Of a stretch of DNA of 64,000 nucleotides, positions 16,821 through 26,245 are shown piece after piece. The notes below the pieces were generated by a model that did not search any database, was not told where the DNA came from, and saw only the letters and a program-made list of their open reading frames with translations. Both the position numbers and the translations under genes were made by a program. Within the stretch, counting starts at the first letter, position 1. Every line of letters begins with the position of its first letter. The DNA lies in NCBI RefSeq assembly GCF_019805165.1, contig NZ_RWIJ01000006.1, positions 1-64,000 on the forward strand, read 5' to 3'. The stretch comes from Azospirillum sp. 412522. Its GTDB lineage: Bacteria; Pseudomonadota; Alphaproteobacteria; Azospirillales; Azospirillaceae.

Positions 16821-18071
16821 TTACGCCTTCGCCTCGGCAGCCGCCAGCGACGGGGCGGGCTTCTCGGCGATCGGCCAGTGGACGATGGTCGCGAACATGG
16901 CCAGGGCCACGCCCAGCCACCAGACGACGTCGTAGGATCCCGTCCGTTCGTACAGCACGCCGCCCAGCCAGACGCCCAGGAAGCCGCCGACCTGATGGCT
17001 GAAGAAGGCGAAGCCGTAGAGCGTTCCCATGTAGCGGGTGCCGAACATCAGCGCGACGAGGCCGGAGGTCGGCGGCACGGTGGACAGCCACAGCAGGCCC
17101 ATCACCGCGGCATAGGCGATGACCGTGACCGGCGAGATCGGCAGCAGGACGAAGGCCGCCGTCGCGATGCCTCGCGAGAAGTAGTTGGCGCACAGCAGGT
17201 AGCGCTTGCTGACCTTGCCCGCCAGGACGCCGGAGGCGTAGGACCCGACGACGTTGAACAGGCCGATCAGCGCCAGAGCCCAGGCGGCCAGCGTCGGGCT
17301 GATGCCGGCGGCGGTCAGATAGGGCGGCAGATGGGTGGTGATGAAGGCCAGTTGGAAGCCGCAGACGAAGAAGCCGGCGACCAGCAGCACGTAGCTGCGG
17401 TGCTGGAAGGCCTGACGCACCGCGGCGACGAAGCCGATGTTGGCGCCGGTCACTGCCGGGGTGTTGCTTGCCGTCATGCCCTTGGGGCCGGGGAAGACGC
17501 CGGCCAGCAGCGGCACCGCGATCATCGAGGCGGCCATCAGCATCAGGGCGGTCTGCCAGCCGAAGCCGGCGATGAAGGCCTGTCCCATCGGCGCGAACAG
17601 GAACTGGCCCATCGATCCGGCGGCAGTGGCGATGCCGACCGACCAGCTGCGCTGTTCCGGCGGCAGCAGCCGGGTGAAACCGGCGATGATGATGCCGAAG
17701 GAGGCGCCGGACAGGCCGAGGCCGATCAGCACGCCGGCGGTCAGGTACAGCTCGGCGCTGGTGGTGGCATAGGGCATCAGCGCCAGCCCGGCCGCATAGA
17801 GCAGCCCGCCGCCGGCCAGCACCGGGGCCGGACCGTAGCGGTCGGTCAACGCCCCGGCAAAGGGGCCGCCCGCGCCCCAGAGAATATTCTGGATCGCCAT
17901 GGCCAGGGCGAAGACGTCGCGGCCCCAGCCGCGGGTTTCGGAAAGCGGACCGATGAAGAGGCCCATGCTGGACCTCGGTCCGAAGGCCAGCATCGAGATC
18001 AGGCAACCGCAGATCACGACGAGTGCGGGCGTCCTCCAGGAGGGCACCGGTGCAGGGGTGGCGGTGGTCAA
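16821..18071 (-). CDS. MFS transporter
   Basis: This 416-residue protein has 12 hydrophobic segments and major facilitator signatures (GALTDRYGPAPVLAGGG after TM2). It starts with a motif typical of the monocarboxylate/NreB-like branch (RSSMGLFIGPLSETRGWGRD). The substrate is not deducible. A LysR regulator lies 125 bases upstream on the same strand and is a plausible controller. Confidence 0.88.
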   Translation of the reverse strand: MTTATPAPVPSWRTPALVVICGCLISMLAFGPRSSMGLFIGPLSETRGWGRDVFALAMAIQNILWGAGGPFAGALTDRYGPAPVLAGGGLLYAAGLALMPYATTSAELYLTAGVLIGLGLSGASFGIIIAGFTRLLPPEQRSWSVGIATAAGSMGQFLFAPMGQAFIAGFGWQTALMLMAASMIAVPLLAGVFPGPKGMTASNTPAVTGANIGFVAAVRQAFQHRSYVLLVAGFFVCGFQLAFITTHLPPYLTAAGISPTLAAWALALIGLFNVVGSYASGVLAGKVSKRYLLCANYFSRGIATAAFVLLPISPVTVIAYAAVMGLLWLSTVPPTSGLVALMFGTRYMGTLYGFAFFSHQVGGFLGVWLGGVLYERTGSYDVVWWLGVALAMFATIVHWPIAEKPAPSLAAAEAKA

Positions 18072-18196
18072 GGCATCCTCCCGGACCCGGAGCGTCGCTG
18101 CGCGCCGGTGTTGTGGAACTACTCGCAGTGGAATTGCGTCTGCCCCGACGATAGGCGGGCGTCAACAGTTCGGCAAATTCATAATCGGCAACTGGG

Positions 18197-19135
18197 TCAT
18201 TCCGCGGCGGAATGCAGAAAGGCGCCTTGGTCCATCAGGCAACCGGAGGCGCCGCCAGCCGCCATTTCGCGCCGGAGCGCTTCTTCCAGACGGTCGAACA
18301 CCGGTCCGATGCGTCCGGTCGTCCGCGACTGGATCAGCCAGATCGTCACCGCCATCCGGAAATCGGGGAGGTCGAGCGGCCGGACCGTCGCCGCGCCGGG
18401 GATCGGCGCGATCAGCCCCATCGGCGCCAGACCGAAGCCGACGCGGCGCGCCACCAGCGAGACCAGCAGGCTCTGGTCGTAGGCCTCCACCGTCACGTTC
18501 GGTTGCAGACCGAGCGGCGCCAGGGCTTGATGGAGCGCTTCGCGATACCGGCAGCCGTTCGGTTGCAGTACCCAGCCGCGCCGGTTCATGGCGGCCAGAT
18601 CGGCGGAGGCGTCTTCCGGAGAGGCGATGATGTTCACCGGCTCGGTGCCGATGCGGCGGGCCGGCAGGTCGTCGGGGGGCGCCTGCTCCTCGCACAGCAG
18701 GATCACCGCGCCGTCCAGGCTGCCGGATCGGACCTGTTCGACCAGCGGATTGCTCCAGTCCGAATGCAGCCGCAGGGTCAGGCCGGGGAAGCCGGCCCGC
18801 AACTCGTCCAGCGGCCGTCCGGTGGTCAGCGCCGTCAGCACATGCGCGGTTCCCAGCCGCAGCAGCCCGCGCGGTTCCGCCGACCCGGCGAAGGCGTCGG
18901 CGAAGTCGCTGGCCGCCGCCAGGATGCGCCGGGCATGGGCCAGCGCCAGTTCACCGTCGCGGGTCAGCGCCAGCGGCTTGGTCTGCCGGTCGAACAGCAC
19001 GACGCCCAGCTCCGCCTCCAGCCGCTGGATCAGCCGCGACACCGCCGACTGGGTCAGGCCCAGCCGGTTGCCGGCCTCCTGCACCGACTGCGCATCGGCC
19101 ACGGCGATGAAGGTGCGAATCTCATTGAGCTTCAT
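18197..19135 (-). CDS. LysR-family transcriptional regulator
   Basis: This is a 312-residue regulator from MKLNEIRTF. The helix-turn-helix is at 1-60 (SVQEAGNRLGLTQSAVSRLI), followed by the periplasmic-binding-like effector domain (about 90-290). An upstream in-frame start (19180) would add 15 residues without family support. It is likely to regulate the downstream MFS gene; the effector is unknown. Confidence 0.9.
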   Translation of the reverse strand: MKLNEIRTFIAVADAQSVQEAGNRLGLTQSAVSRLIQRLEAELGVVLFDRQTKPLALTRDGELALAHARRILAAASDFADAFAGSAEPRGLLRLGTAHVLTALTTGRPLDELRAGFPGLTLRLHSDWSNPLVEQVRSGSLDGAVILLCEEQAPPDDLPARRIGTEPVNIIASPEDASADLAAMNRRGWVLQPNGCRYREALHQALAPLGLQPNVTVEAYDQSLLVSLVARRVGFGLAPMGLIAPIPGAATVRPLDLPDFRMAVTIWLIQSRTTGRIGPVFDRLEEALRREMAAGGASGCLMDQGAFLHSAAE

Positions 19136-19253
19136 GGGGCGGCCATAGAATCGGATGGAGTCACCGGCAGGACGCGGCACTGCGTCTTCGCGTCTGGTGT
19201 CCCAGTGTCGGACCGCGCTACCCTCGGGTCAAGCCATCGATAGGGAGCCGTTC

Positions 19254-19721
19254 ATGTCCGCCACTCCGCCCGACCGTTCCAGCCGCGAATACCCCGACCG
19301 CCCGTGGGTCGGTGTCGGGGCCGTCGTCTGGCGCGGAGACAAGGTCCTGCTGATCCGGCGGGGCAAGGCGCCGCGGCTCGGGCAGTGGAGCCTGCCGGGC
19401 GGAGCGCAGTCGGTCGGCGAAACCGTGTTCGAAACCGCGGTGCGCGAGGTGCGCGAGGAGACCGGGCTGGAAGTGGTTCCGACCGGGATCGTCACCGTGG
19501 TCGACGCCATCACTCCCGATGCCGAGGGGCGCGTCCACTACCACTATACGCTGGTCGAGGTCGCGGCGGAGAGTGCGGAGGGCGACCCGCTCTGCGCCGA
19601 CGATGCGTTGGAAGCCTGCTGGGCAACCGCCGACGAGGCGGGGGAGCTGACGGAGTGGGACGAGACCCGACGGGTCATCCTGATGTCTGCGGCCCAGCGG
19701 CAGAGCCGCCGGACCCCATAG
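19254..19721 (+). CDS. NUDIX hydrolase
   Basis: This is a 155-residue protein with a complete NUDIX box (GAQSVGETVFETAVREVREETGL, split here by text: G-x5-E-x7-REVREETGL). The N-terminal VGVGAVVWRGDKVLLIRRGK resembles ADP-ribose or nucleotide-sugar pyrophosphatases. It converges on the EAL gene and overlaps it by 47 bases at their 3' ends. Confidence 0.9.
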   Translation: MSATPPDRSSREYPDRPWVGVGAVVWRGDKVLLIRRGKAPRLGQWSLPGGAQSVGETVFETAVREVREETGLEVVPTGIVTVVDAITPDAEGRVHYHYTLVEVAAESAEGDPLCADDALEACWATADEAGELTEWDETRRVILMSAAQRQSRRTP

Positions 19722-20613
19722 CGCCCCCCATGGGGCCAAGGGGCCGCAAGCTGCCGATGACACTCCGCTCGGCGAGGAATTCACTGACGCCATCGGCACA
19801 CAGCGGGCGCGACAGCCAATAGCCTTGCAGGACGTCGCAGCGGTAGGCCTGCAGGTAGAGCCGCTGTTCCGGCGTCTCCACCCCCTCCGCCACCACGCCG
19901 AGGTCGAGCGCGTGGGCGAGCGCCACAACCGCCTGGACGATGGCGGCGGCGTCGCGGTCTTCCACCATCGCCTGGACGAACTGCTTGTCGATCTTCAGCG
20001 CTTCCACCGGGACCCGGCGCAGGGTCGCCAGCGACGACCAGCCGGTGCCGAAATCGTCCAGCACCAGCCTGATTCCGGCGCCGCGCAGCTGCAAAAGCGC
20101 CTCCCGGGCCTCGGCGGTCTGGCTGAACATGCTGGTTTCGGTCAATTCCAGCTTCAGGCTGGCGGCGGGCAAGCCGGTCTCGGTCAGGATCCCCAGCACC
20201 TTCAGCACCAGCCCCGGATCGTCGAGCTGCCGTGCCGACAGGTTCACCGATACCGGAATGTCGGGATAGCCGGCGCGTACCCAGCCGGCCGCCGCCGCGC
20301 AGGCCGTCCGCAGCGTCCATTCGCCCAGCAGATGGATCGCCTCGCCCTGTTCGGCCATCGGCACGAAGACGTCGGGGGGCAGCATGGTGCCGTCGGACAG
20401 GCGCCAGCGCGACAGCGCCTCGAACCCGGTCAGCCGGTTGGTGACGACGTCGGCTTGGGGTTGGAAGACCAGGGACAGTTCCTGCCGCTCGATGGCGTCG
20501 CGCACCCGCTCGGCGAATCCGGCGTCGGATATCCCCTGCGCGCCGGGTCCGTTCGCCGGTCCGTTCGACGTCGCGTGCGTATTCGCCACCGTCCGCTCCC
20601 TCTCGACAGCCAT
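19675..20613 (-). CDS. EAL-domain c-di-GMP phosphodiesterase
   Basis: This 312-residue protein is a stand-alone EAL domain (about 35-280). All catalytic motifs are present: E65-A-L, SVNLSARQL, LELTETS, DDFGTGWSS, ALKIDKQFV and AEGVETPEQ. It should hydrolyse cyclic di-GMP to pGpG in the cytoplasm. There is no transmembrane or sensor domain, so control is probably by expression or partners. The C-terminus is Gly/Ser-rich and overlaps the NUDIX gene tail to tail. Confidence 0.92.
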   Translation of the reverse strand: MAVERERTVANTHATSNGPANGPGAQGISDAGFAERVRDAIERQELSLVFQPQADVVTNRLTGFEALSRWRLSDGTMLPPDVFVPMAEQGEAIHLLGEWTLRTACAAAAGWVRAGYPDIPVSVNLSARQLDDPGLVLKVLGILTETGLPAASLKLELTETSMFSQTAEAREALLQLRGAGIRLVLDDFGTGWSSLATLRRVPVEALKIDKQFVQAMVEDRDAAAIVQAVVALAHALDLGVVAEGVETPEQRLYLQAYRCDVLQGYWLSRPLCADGVSEFLAERSVIGSLRPLGPMGGAMGSGGSAAGPQTSG

Positions 20614-20810
20614 TCCCTGGCTCGCAATCCCTGGCTTGATGACCGTTCCTTGGCATCCATTGCCATAACAACCACAGGAGCGGTTTGTTAACCATGTCGC
20701 GAAAGAGCTTGACGAATTTTATATGGTTACGAAAGTGTTAACGTTGCTGCGCCGGTGACAAGAAAAGGTCGAGGCGGAAGCGGGGCCTTACTCCCGATTG
20801 GGGGCGGTGC

Positions 20811-22481
20811 CTACGCCCGCGCCGCTCCCTTTTTGAGGCGGCTGGGCAGCAGTTCCCCCGATTGATCGAGCACGGGATAGGCGGCGGCGACCAGATGGGC
20901 GTTGATCCGGCGCAGGTCGCGCAGGATGTCGAGGTGGAGGGCACTGGTCTCCACGCTTTCCTTGCGGCCGGCACGCAGCCGGGCGAAATGCGCCTCGGTG
21001 GCACTGGTTTCCAGGTCGCGGATCACCTCCTTCTCGTGGATCAGCGCGCGGGCGGAGCGGACATCGCGGGAGACGAAAACGGCGGCGGCCAGCCGCTGGG
21101 TCTCGCTCAGCCGCTCCAGCATGCCGGCGATCTCGGCGGCGCCTTCGGTGGAGAAGCGCAGCTTGCGCCGGATCTTCTTCGACGCCGTATCCATCAGGTT
21201 GCAGTCGATGATGTCGCCGACATGCTCCAGGTTGATTGTGAAGGTCAGCACGTCCGACATCCGACTGGCGTCGCGCTCATCCAGATCCTCGACATTGATC
21301 TGGGTGAGATAGCGTTTGATCGCCTCGTGCAGCCGGTCCAGGACATCGTCCATCCGGCGGATCTCCTGCACCCGCTTGCGGTCGTCGCTCTGGATCACGT
21401 CCAGCGCGCCGCGCAGCATGCCGTCCACCGTGTCGGCCATGCGCAGAGCCTCGCGTGCCGCGTTGGCAATGGCGAGATGGGGAACGCGGAGCGCGCTGCG
21501 GTCGAGATAGAGCGGCGTCGCCGGATCGGCGACCGCCACCCGTTCCGGGAACATCCGGGTCAGAGCCCGCGCGAACCAGGGCAGCGGGCCGATGAACAGG
21601 CCGGCCATCGCCAGATTGAAGGCGAGGTGGAAGTTGGCGGCCAGCCGCGTGGCATCCGGAGACACCACCTGCAGCCCGGCGGTGATCGGCCCCAGCAGCG
21701 GCACGACGACGAGGCAGCCGACGAGGCGGTTGATCAGGTTGCCGACCGGCAGCCGCCGGGCCGCCGGGTTGCGGCCGTCGCCGCCCGGCCCTTCGATCAC
21801 CGGGTTGACGGCGCTGCCCAGGTTGGCGCCGGCCACCATGGCGACGGCGGCTTCCGGCCCGATCACTCCGCCGCCGGCCAGCGAGGCGATCAGCAGAATG
21901 GCGGCGACGCTGGAATGGGCGGCCCAGGACAGCAGCGCCGCCAGCATCACGGCCACCACCGGGTCGGCGGTCAGCATCGCCAGCATCCGCCGCAGCATCG
22001 GCGCGTTCTCCGCCGGGGCGATGGTCGCCAGCAGCAGGTGCAGCGACAGCAGCATCAGGCCCAGCCCGATGGCGACCCGGCCCAGGTCGCGGCTGCGCGT
22101 GCGGGCTCCGCGACGGAAGGCGATGAAGCCGCCCAGCAGCAGGACCGGCGCCACATGGGCGACGTCGAAGGCGAGGATCTGGACGATCAGGGTGGAGCCG
22201 ACATTGGCCCCCAGCATCACCGCCAGCGCCGGCATCAGCGACACCAGCCCGGTGGCGGTGAAGCCGGTCGCCATCAGGCCGGTGGCGGTGCTGCTCTGCA
22301 GCAGCATGGTGATGCCCATGCCCGACAGGAAGGCGGTCCAGCGGTTGCGCAGCCCCGCCCCCAGGATGCGGCGCAGGTCGCCGCCCAGCGCGCGGGTCAG
22401 CCCGCTTTGCACCATGTGCAGCCCCCACAGGAGCAGCACGACGTTTCCGGCCAGTTCCAGCAGCACCCGCGTCGCCTGCAT
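20811..22481 (-). CDS. Na/Pi cotransporter family protein with PhoU-like domain
   Basis: This is a 556-residue protein. Two inverted Na_Pi_cotrans repeats occupy about 1-330, with the QSSTATGLMATGF motif in the first and AHSSVAAILL in the second. A PhoU-like helical domain (about 345-540; HVGDIIDCNLMDTASKKIRR) follows in the cytoplasm. It probably imports phosphate with sodium or has a related role in phosphate and c-di-AMP-linked control. The substrate is inferred from family only. Confidence 0.9.
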   Translation of the reverse strand: MQATRVLLELAGNVVLLLWGLHMVQSGLTRALGGDLRRILGAGLRNRWTAFLSGMGITMLLQSSTATGLMATGFTATGLVSLMPALAVMLGANVGSTLIVQILAFDVAHVAPVLLLGGFIAFRRGARTRSRDLGRVAIGLGLMLLSLHLLLATIAPAENAPMLRRMLAMLTADPVVAVMLAALLSWAAHSSVAAILLIASLAGGGVIGPEAAVAMVAGANLGSAVNPVIEGPGGDGRNPAARRLPVGNLINRLVGCLVVVPLLGPITAGLQVVSPDATRLAANFHLAFNLAMAGLFIGPLPWFARALTRMFPERVAVADPATPLYLDRSALRVPHLAIANAAREALRMADTVDGMLRGALDVIQSDDRKRVQEIRRMDDVLDRLHEAIKRYLTQINVEDLDERDASRMSDVLTFTINLEHVGDIIDCNLMDTASKKIRRKLRFSTEGAAEIAGMLERLSETQRLAAAVFVSRDVRSARALIHEKEVIRDLETSATEAHFARLRAGRKESVETSALHLDILRDLRRINAHLVAAAYPVLDQSGELLPSRLKKGAARA

Positions 22482-22592
22482 CGCACCCCCTCCGTCGGAT
22501 CCGGGTGCGATCAGGCGGCACCCCCAACTGAAGGATGGGGCGTGCGGATTGTTACGACAATATGACAGTTAGGTGACAGCGAAGGTGGAGTA

Positions 22593-22611
22593 GGGGCGAC
22601 ATTGTCGCCCC
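22593..22611 (-). terminator. Hairpin after ychF
   Basis: Nine-bp arms GGGGCGACA and TGTCGCCCC with a single central base lie 7 bases past the ychF stop. No T-run follows, so the call rests on position. Confidence 0.45.
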
Positions 22612-22617
22612 CGCCTC

Positions 22618-23718
22618 TCAGACGTTGAAGCGGAAGTGGAAGATGTCGCCGTCCTGGACGACATATTCCTTGCCTTCCTGGCGCATCTTGCCGGCATCCT
22701 TCGCCCCCTGCTCGCCACCCAGCGTGACGAAGCTGGTGTAGTCGATGGTCTCGGCGCGGATGAAGCCGCGCTCGAAGTCGGTGTGGATGACGCCGGCGGC
22801 CTCGGGCGCCTTGGCGTTGCGGCGCACGGTCCAGGCCCGCGTCTCCTTCGGGCCGACGGTGAAGAAGGTGATCAGGTCCAAGAGCTTGAAGCCGGCGCGG
22901 ATCAGCTTGTTCAGGCCGGTTTCCTCCAGCCCCATCGATTCCAGGAACTCGGCCTTCTCGGCGGGGTCGGAAAGCTGGGCGACCTCGGATTCGATGGCTG
23001 CGGAGATCACCACGACCTCGGCGTTCTCGGCCTTGGCCTTCTCGGCGACCTTGGCGGAGAAGGCGTTGCCGGTGGCCGCTGCCGCCTCCTCGACGTTGCA
23101 GACGTAGAGGACGGGCTTGTCGGTCAGCAGCATGAACTGCTTGAACACCGGCCGCTCGTCCTCCGACAGCTCGACGACGCGGGCGGGCTTGCCGTCCTGG
23201 AGCACCTTGAGGGCGCGCTCCATCAGGTCGGCCTTGACCTTGCTGTCCTTGTCGCCGCCCTTGGCCTTCTTCTGCAGGCTGGTCAACTGGCGTTCCAGGC
23301 TTTCCATGTCGGCGAGCATCAGCTCGGTCTCGACCACCTCGGTGTCGCGCAGCGGGTCGACGTTGCCTTCGACATGGGTGATGTCGTCGTCCTCGAAGCA
23401 GCGCAGCACATGGACGATGGCATCGACCTCGCGGATGTTGGCGAGGAACTGGTTGCCCAGCCCTTCCCCCTTCGACGCGCCGCGGATCAGGCCGGCGATG
23501 TCCACGAACTCCAATTGGGTCGGGACGACCTTCTGCGACTTGGCGATTTCCGCCAGCTTGTCCTGCCGTGGGTCGGGCACGCCGACGCGGCCGACGTTCG
23601 GCTCCTTGGTGCAGAAGGGGAAGTTCGCCGCCTCGGCCGCCTGGGTGGCGGTCAGCGCGTTGAACAGGGTCGACTTGCCGACGTTCGGCAGGCCGACGAT
23701 GCCGCAATTGAAGCCCAT
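22618..23718 (-). CDS. ychF: Redox-regulated ATPase YchF (OBG family)
   Basis: This 366-residue protein has the G1 loop GLPNVGKST, the family's ATP-preferring G4 region, a coiled-coil insert and the C-terminal TGS domain (FTVGPKETRAW, then HTDFERGFIRAE). YchF binds ribosomes and ATP and influences translation and stress responses. The chosen start MGFNCGIVG matches the family; an in-frame upstream ATG (23787) would add 23 unrelated residues. Confidence 0.95.
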   Translation of the reverse strand: MGFNCGIVGLPNVGKSTLFNALTATQAAEAANFPFCTKEPNVGRVGVPDPRQDKLAEIAKSQKVVPTQLEFVDIAGLIRGASKGEGLGNQFLANIREVDAIVHVLRCFEDDDITHVEGNVDPLRDTEVVETELMLADMESLERQLTSLQKKAKGGDKDSKVKADLMERALKVLQDGKPARVVELSEDERPVFKQFMLLTDKPVLYVCNVEEAAAATGNAFSAKVAEKAKAENAEVVVISAAIESEVAQLSDPAEKAEFLESMGLEETGLNKLIRAGFKLLDLITFFTVGPKETRAWTVRRNAKAPEAAGVIHTDFERGFIRAETIDYTSFVTLGGEQGAKDAGKMRQEGKEYVVQDGDIFHFRFNV

Positions 23719-23815
23719 GGTTGGGTGCTCGCCGTCGGAAATGCTGGAATTGTTGCGCTTTATCCTACGATGGGGCCCAAAGCGCAAACGCGAAGTGGAG
23801 GAGGGTTTCGGTCGG

Positions 23816-24370
23816 TCAGAAAGCGATCGTGTCGGCTGCCTTCACCTCCACCCGGCGACCGCCCGCTCCGAAGCCGTTCAGCGTCGCATTGTGGTGGGCG
23901 ACGATCTGGTCGAGGCGCAGACCGCCCCGGTCGGCGGTGGTGTGCCCGTCGGCGAGCAGCGTCACGTCGTAGCCGAGCGAGACCGCGCGCCGGACGGTGG
24001 TGTCGACGCAGAATTGCGTCATGCAGCCGCCGACGACGATGCGGTCGATGCCGCGGGCCTTCAACTGCTCTTCGAGGTCGGTCGCGAAGAAGCTGTCGCA
24101 CTCCGTCTTGTGGACGACGACGTCGCCCTCCTGGGGGGCGATCTCAGGGCGGATGGCCCACCCTTCGGTCCCGATGGCCAGACGGTGACCCGCGCTGCCG
24201 TCGTGCTGGACGAGGATGACCGGAAGACCGGCGGCCCGCGCCCGCTCCTTCACAGCTTGCAGGCGGCCGACGGTCTCGTCGAGCGCCCGGTCGATCTGCG
24301 GCTGCCGCTCCGGCGTGCCGCAGCCGGCGACGATGGCGTTCTGGACGTCGATGATCACCAGACCGAGCAT
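23816..24370 (-). CDS. Isochorismatase-family cysteine hydrolase
   Basis: This is a 184-residue protein with the triad D8 (VIIDVQ), K88 (VHKTECDSF) and C121 (CMTQFCVDTT), typical of nicotinamidase-like and isochorismatase-like hydrolases. The metal-binding site of nicotinamidases is not evident, so the substrate is open. It lies 7 bases downstream of pth on the same strand. Confidence 0.88.
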   Translation of the reverse strand: MLGLVIIDVQNAIVAGCGTPERQPQIDRALDETVGRLQAVKERARAAGLPVILVQHDGSAGHRLAIGTEGWAIRPEIAPQEGDVVVHKTECDSFFATDLEEQLKARGIDRIVVGGCMTQFCVDTTVRRAVSLGYDVTLLADGHTTADRGGLRLDQIVAHHNATLNGFGAGGRRVEVKAADTIAF

Positions 24371-24377
24371 GGAGGCC

Positions 24378-24950
24378 TCACTTGCCTTGGGTTGCGACCG
24401 TCACCTTGTTCATGAACAGCTCCGGCTGGCCTTCAACGATCAACGGGAGATTGTCGGAGACGGCGTCGAGCAGCGGGTCGATCCAGCCCTGGTCGGCCTT
24501 GGCGAAGTCGTGCAGGACGTAGCCGCTGACCAGATCCTTGTTGCCGGGATGGCCGATGCCGAGCCGGATGCGCCAGTATTCCTTGCCGATGTGCGCGTCG
24601 ATCGAGCGCAGGCCGTTGTGCCCGCCATGGCCGCCGCCCTTCTTCACCCGGATCTTGCCGGGGGGCAGGTCCAGCTCGTCATGGATGACGACGACGTTCT
24701 CGGGCTTCAGCTTGAAGAACTGCAGGGCGGCCACCACCGACTGGCCGGACAGGTTCATGAAGGTGGCGGGTTCCAGCGCCAGCACCTTGTCGCCGGCGAC
24801 GGCGCCCTCGGCGGTCTGGCCCTGGAAGCGCTTCTTCCACGGGGTGAAGCGGTGGCGCCGGGCGATGGTCTCCACCGCCATGAAGCCGATGTTGTGGCGG
24901 TTGCGGGCATACTCGTTGCCGGGGTTGCCCAGTCCGACCAGAAGCAGCAT
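24378..24950 (-). CDS. pth: Peptidyl-tRNA hydrolase
   Basis: This is a 190-residue enzyme that recycles peptidyl-tRNA dropped from ribosomes. The N-terminal [18 protein letters not shown] has the catalytic H19, and FMNLSGQSV and [14 protein letters not shown] follow. The start at [11 protein letters not shown] is the family start; a longer frame from 25022 is not supported. It follows the L25 gene, the usual pairing. Confidence 0.96.
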   Translation of the reverse strand: MLLLVGLGNPGNEYARNRHNIGFMAVETIARRHRFTPWKKRFQGQTAEGAVAGDKVLALEPATFMNLSGQSVVAALQFFKLKPENVVVIHDELDLPPGKIRVKKGGGHGGHNGLRSIDAHIGKEYWRIRLGIGHPGNKDLVSGYVLHDFAKADQGWIDPLLDAVSDNLPLIVEGQPELFMNKVTVATQGK

Positions 24951-25045
24951 GTCCCTCACCCATTTTACGGAAACCAGGCTCCACAAACGAAGCGGGGGGC
25001 CGAAGCCCCCCACCGTAGCCATCTTCTAAGGTCCAGCGCTCCCGA

Positions 25046-25642
25046 TCAGGCAGCGGCGCCCTCTTCCGACTTCAGGCCCGACGGCGCAACGATGGTCGCG
25101 ATGGTGAAATCGCGGTCGGTGATCGTCGAGGTCACACCCTCCGGCAGCTTGACCGCGGAGATGTGGATCGAGTCGCCGACATCGAAGCCTTCGCACGAGA
25201 TGGTGATGTGCTCGGGGATGCTGTCGGCCGGGCAGCTCAGCTCCAGCTCGTGACGGACGATGTTCAGCACACCGCCGCGCTTCAGGCCGGCCGACTTGTC
25301 CTGGTCGGCGAACTCGACCGGAACCTGCACGTTGATGCGGGTGTCGGACGAAACGCGCAGGAAGTCGACATGCAGCGGGAAGTCGGTCACCGGGTGGAAC
25401 TGCACGTCGCGCGGCAGGACGCGATGGGCGGTGCCGTCGACGGTGACGTCGAACAGGTGGGTGAAGAAGCCCGGCTGATGCAGGACGCGGGTGAACTCGA
25501 ACTTCTCGAGCGAAATGGTGACAGGAGCCTGCTTACCACCGTAGATGACGGCCGGAATACGGCCGTCACGGCGGGTCTGGCGGGCGGTCCCCTTGCCGGC
25601 CCGTTCGCGCGTCTCAGCGCCGAGCGGAATGATCTTGGTCAT
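25046..25642 (-). CDS. rplY: 50S ribosomal protein L25/general stress protein Ctc
   Basis: This 198-residue protein has an N-terminal L25 domain that binds 5S rRNA (about 5-95; RIPAVIYGGKQAPVTISLEK) and a C-terminal Ctc/TL5 domain (LNIVRHELELSCPADSIPEH). The length fits the long form found in alphaproteobacteria. It stands upstream of pth in the same direction. Confidence 0.96.
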   Translation of the reverse strand: MTKIIPLGAETRERAGKGTARQTRRDGRIPAVIYGGKQAPVTISLEKFEFTRVLHQPGFFTHLFDVTVDGTAHRVLPRDVQFHPVTDFPLHVDFLRVSSDTRINVQVPVEFADQDKSAGLKRGGVLNIVRHELELSCPADSIPEHITISCEGFDVGDSIHISAVKLPEGVTSTITDRDFTIATIVAPSGLKSEEGAAA

Positions 25643-25860
25643 GACGATGCTCCAAAACGAAAAGGGCGCCGGCCTCCAGGGGTGCCGACGCGTGCGCGGC
25701 GTGCTTACGGCAAATGGCGGGGCGCGTCAAGGTCCGTGCGGATGGAACGTTTGAAACATTGCGCCGCAGTGTGTTCACCGTTCCATCCGCCCGCCGCCTC
25801 GCCACCATCATTTCGGCACGGCCAGTTTGCCACGATATGCGGGGCGCGGCGGATTTATCG

Positions 25861-26121
25861 TCAAGACGGCTGAAGCGGGCGCGACAGGGCCATCGACCGG
25901 ACGGCCGGATCGGCCTCCAGCCTGGCGAGATCGGCCGCGGCGATTTCGCCGGTGACGATGCCCGGGGCGATCGCCCTGCCGCCGGCCAGACAGCCGGGCG
26001 GCTGGGCGTCCGCATGCAGCCGGACGATCACCGCGATGCGCTGGGCGTCGTCCAGCGGCTCGGCCATCATCCTGGCGGAGGGGGATTCCAGCTTCCTGAG
26101 CGAGGCGAGGTCTATCGGCAT
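25861..26121 (-). CDS. Small protein resembling a subtilase propeptide (I9-like)
   Basis: This is an 86-residue protein; an ATG 9 bases upstream is an alternative start. The arrangement IAVIVRLHAD, then GIVTGEIAAADLARLEADPA and VRSMALSRPL mirrors residues about 70-130 of the adjacent subtilase (VIARV..., VTGRLDADQVEAVHAHA, VVLSL). This looks like a propeptide fold detached from its protease. I infer an intramolecular-chaperone or inhibitor role in trans. It lies 124 bases downstream of the protease on the same strand, with a similar base composition. There is no signal peptide. Confidence 0.55.
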   Translation of the reverse strand: MPIDLASLRKLESPSARMMAEPLDDAQRIAVIVRLHADAQPPGCLAGGRAIAPGIVTGEIAAADLARLEADPAVRSMALSRPLQPS

Positions 26122-26245
26122 GCCGGCCATCCATGGGGAAGGGGGCGGGGAGGGAAGCTGTCGTCGACGTGTAAACGATGATGAACCCCGCCCCCCGTCC
26201 AGGCAAGCGTGCGGCGGTCCCCGCCGGCCGGTCCCCGCCGGCCGG

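Noticed and set aside
15813..18482. Long plus-strand frame over the NDUFA12, hypothetical and MFS genes
   Set aside because: The composition is Arg/Gln/Gly-rich, and the opposite strand carries recognisable proteins.
20862..22565. Long plus-strand frame opposite the Na/Pi cotransporter
   Set aside because: His/Gln/Arg-rich shadow of a clear membrane protein gene.
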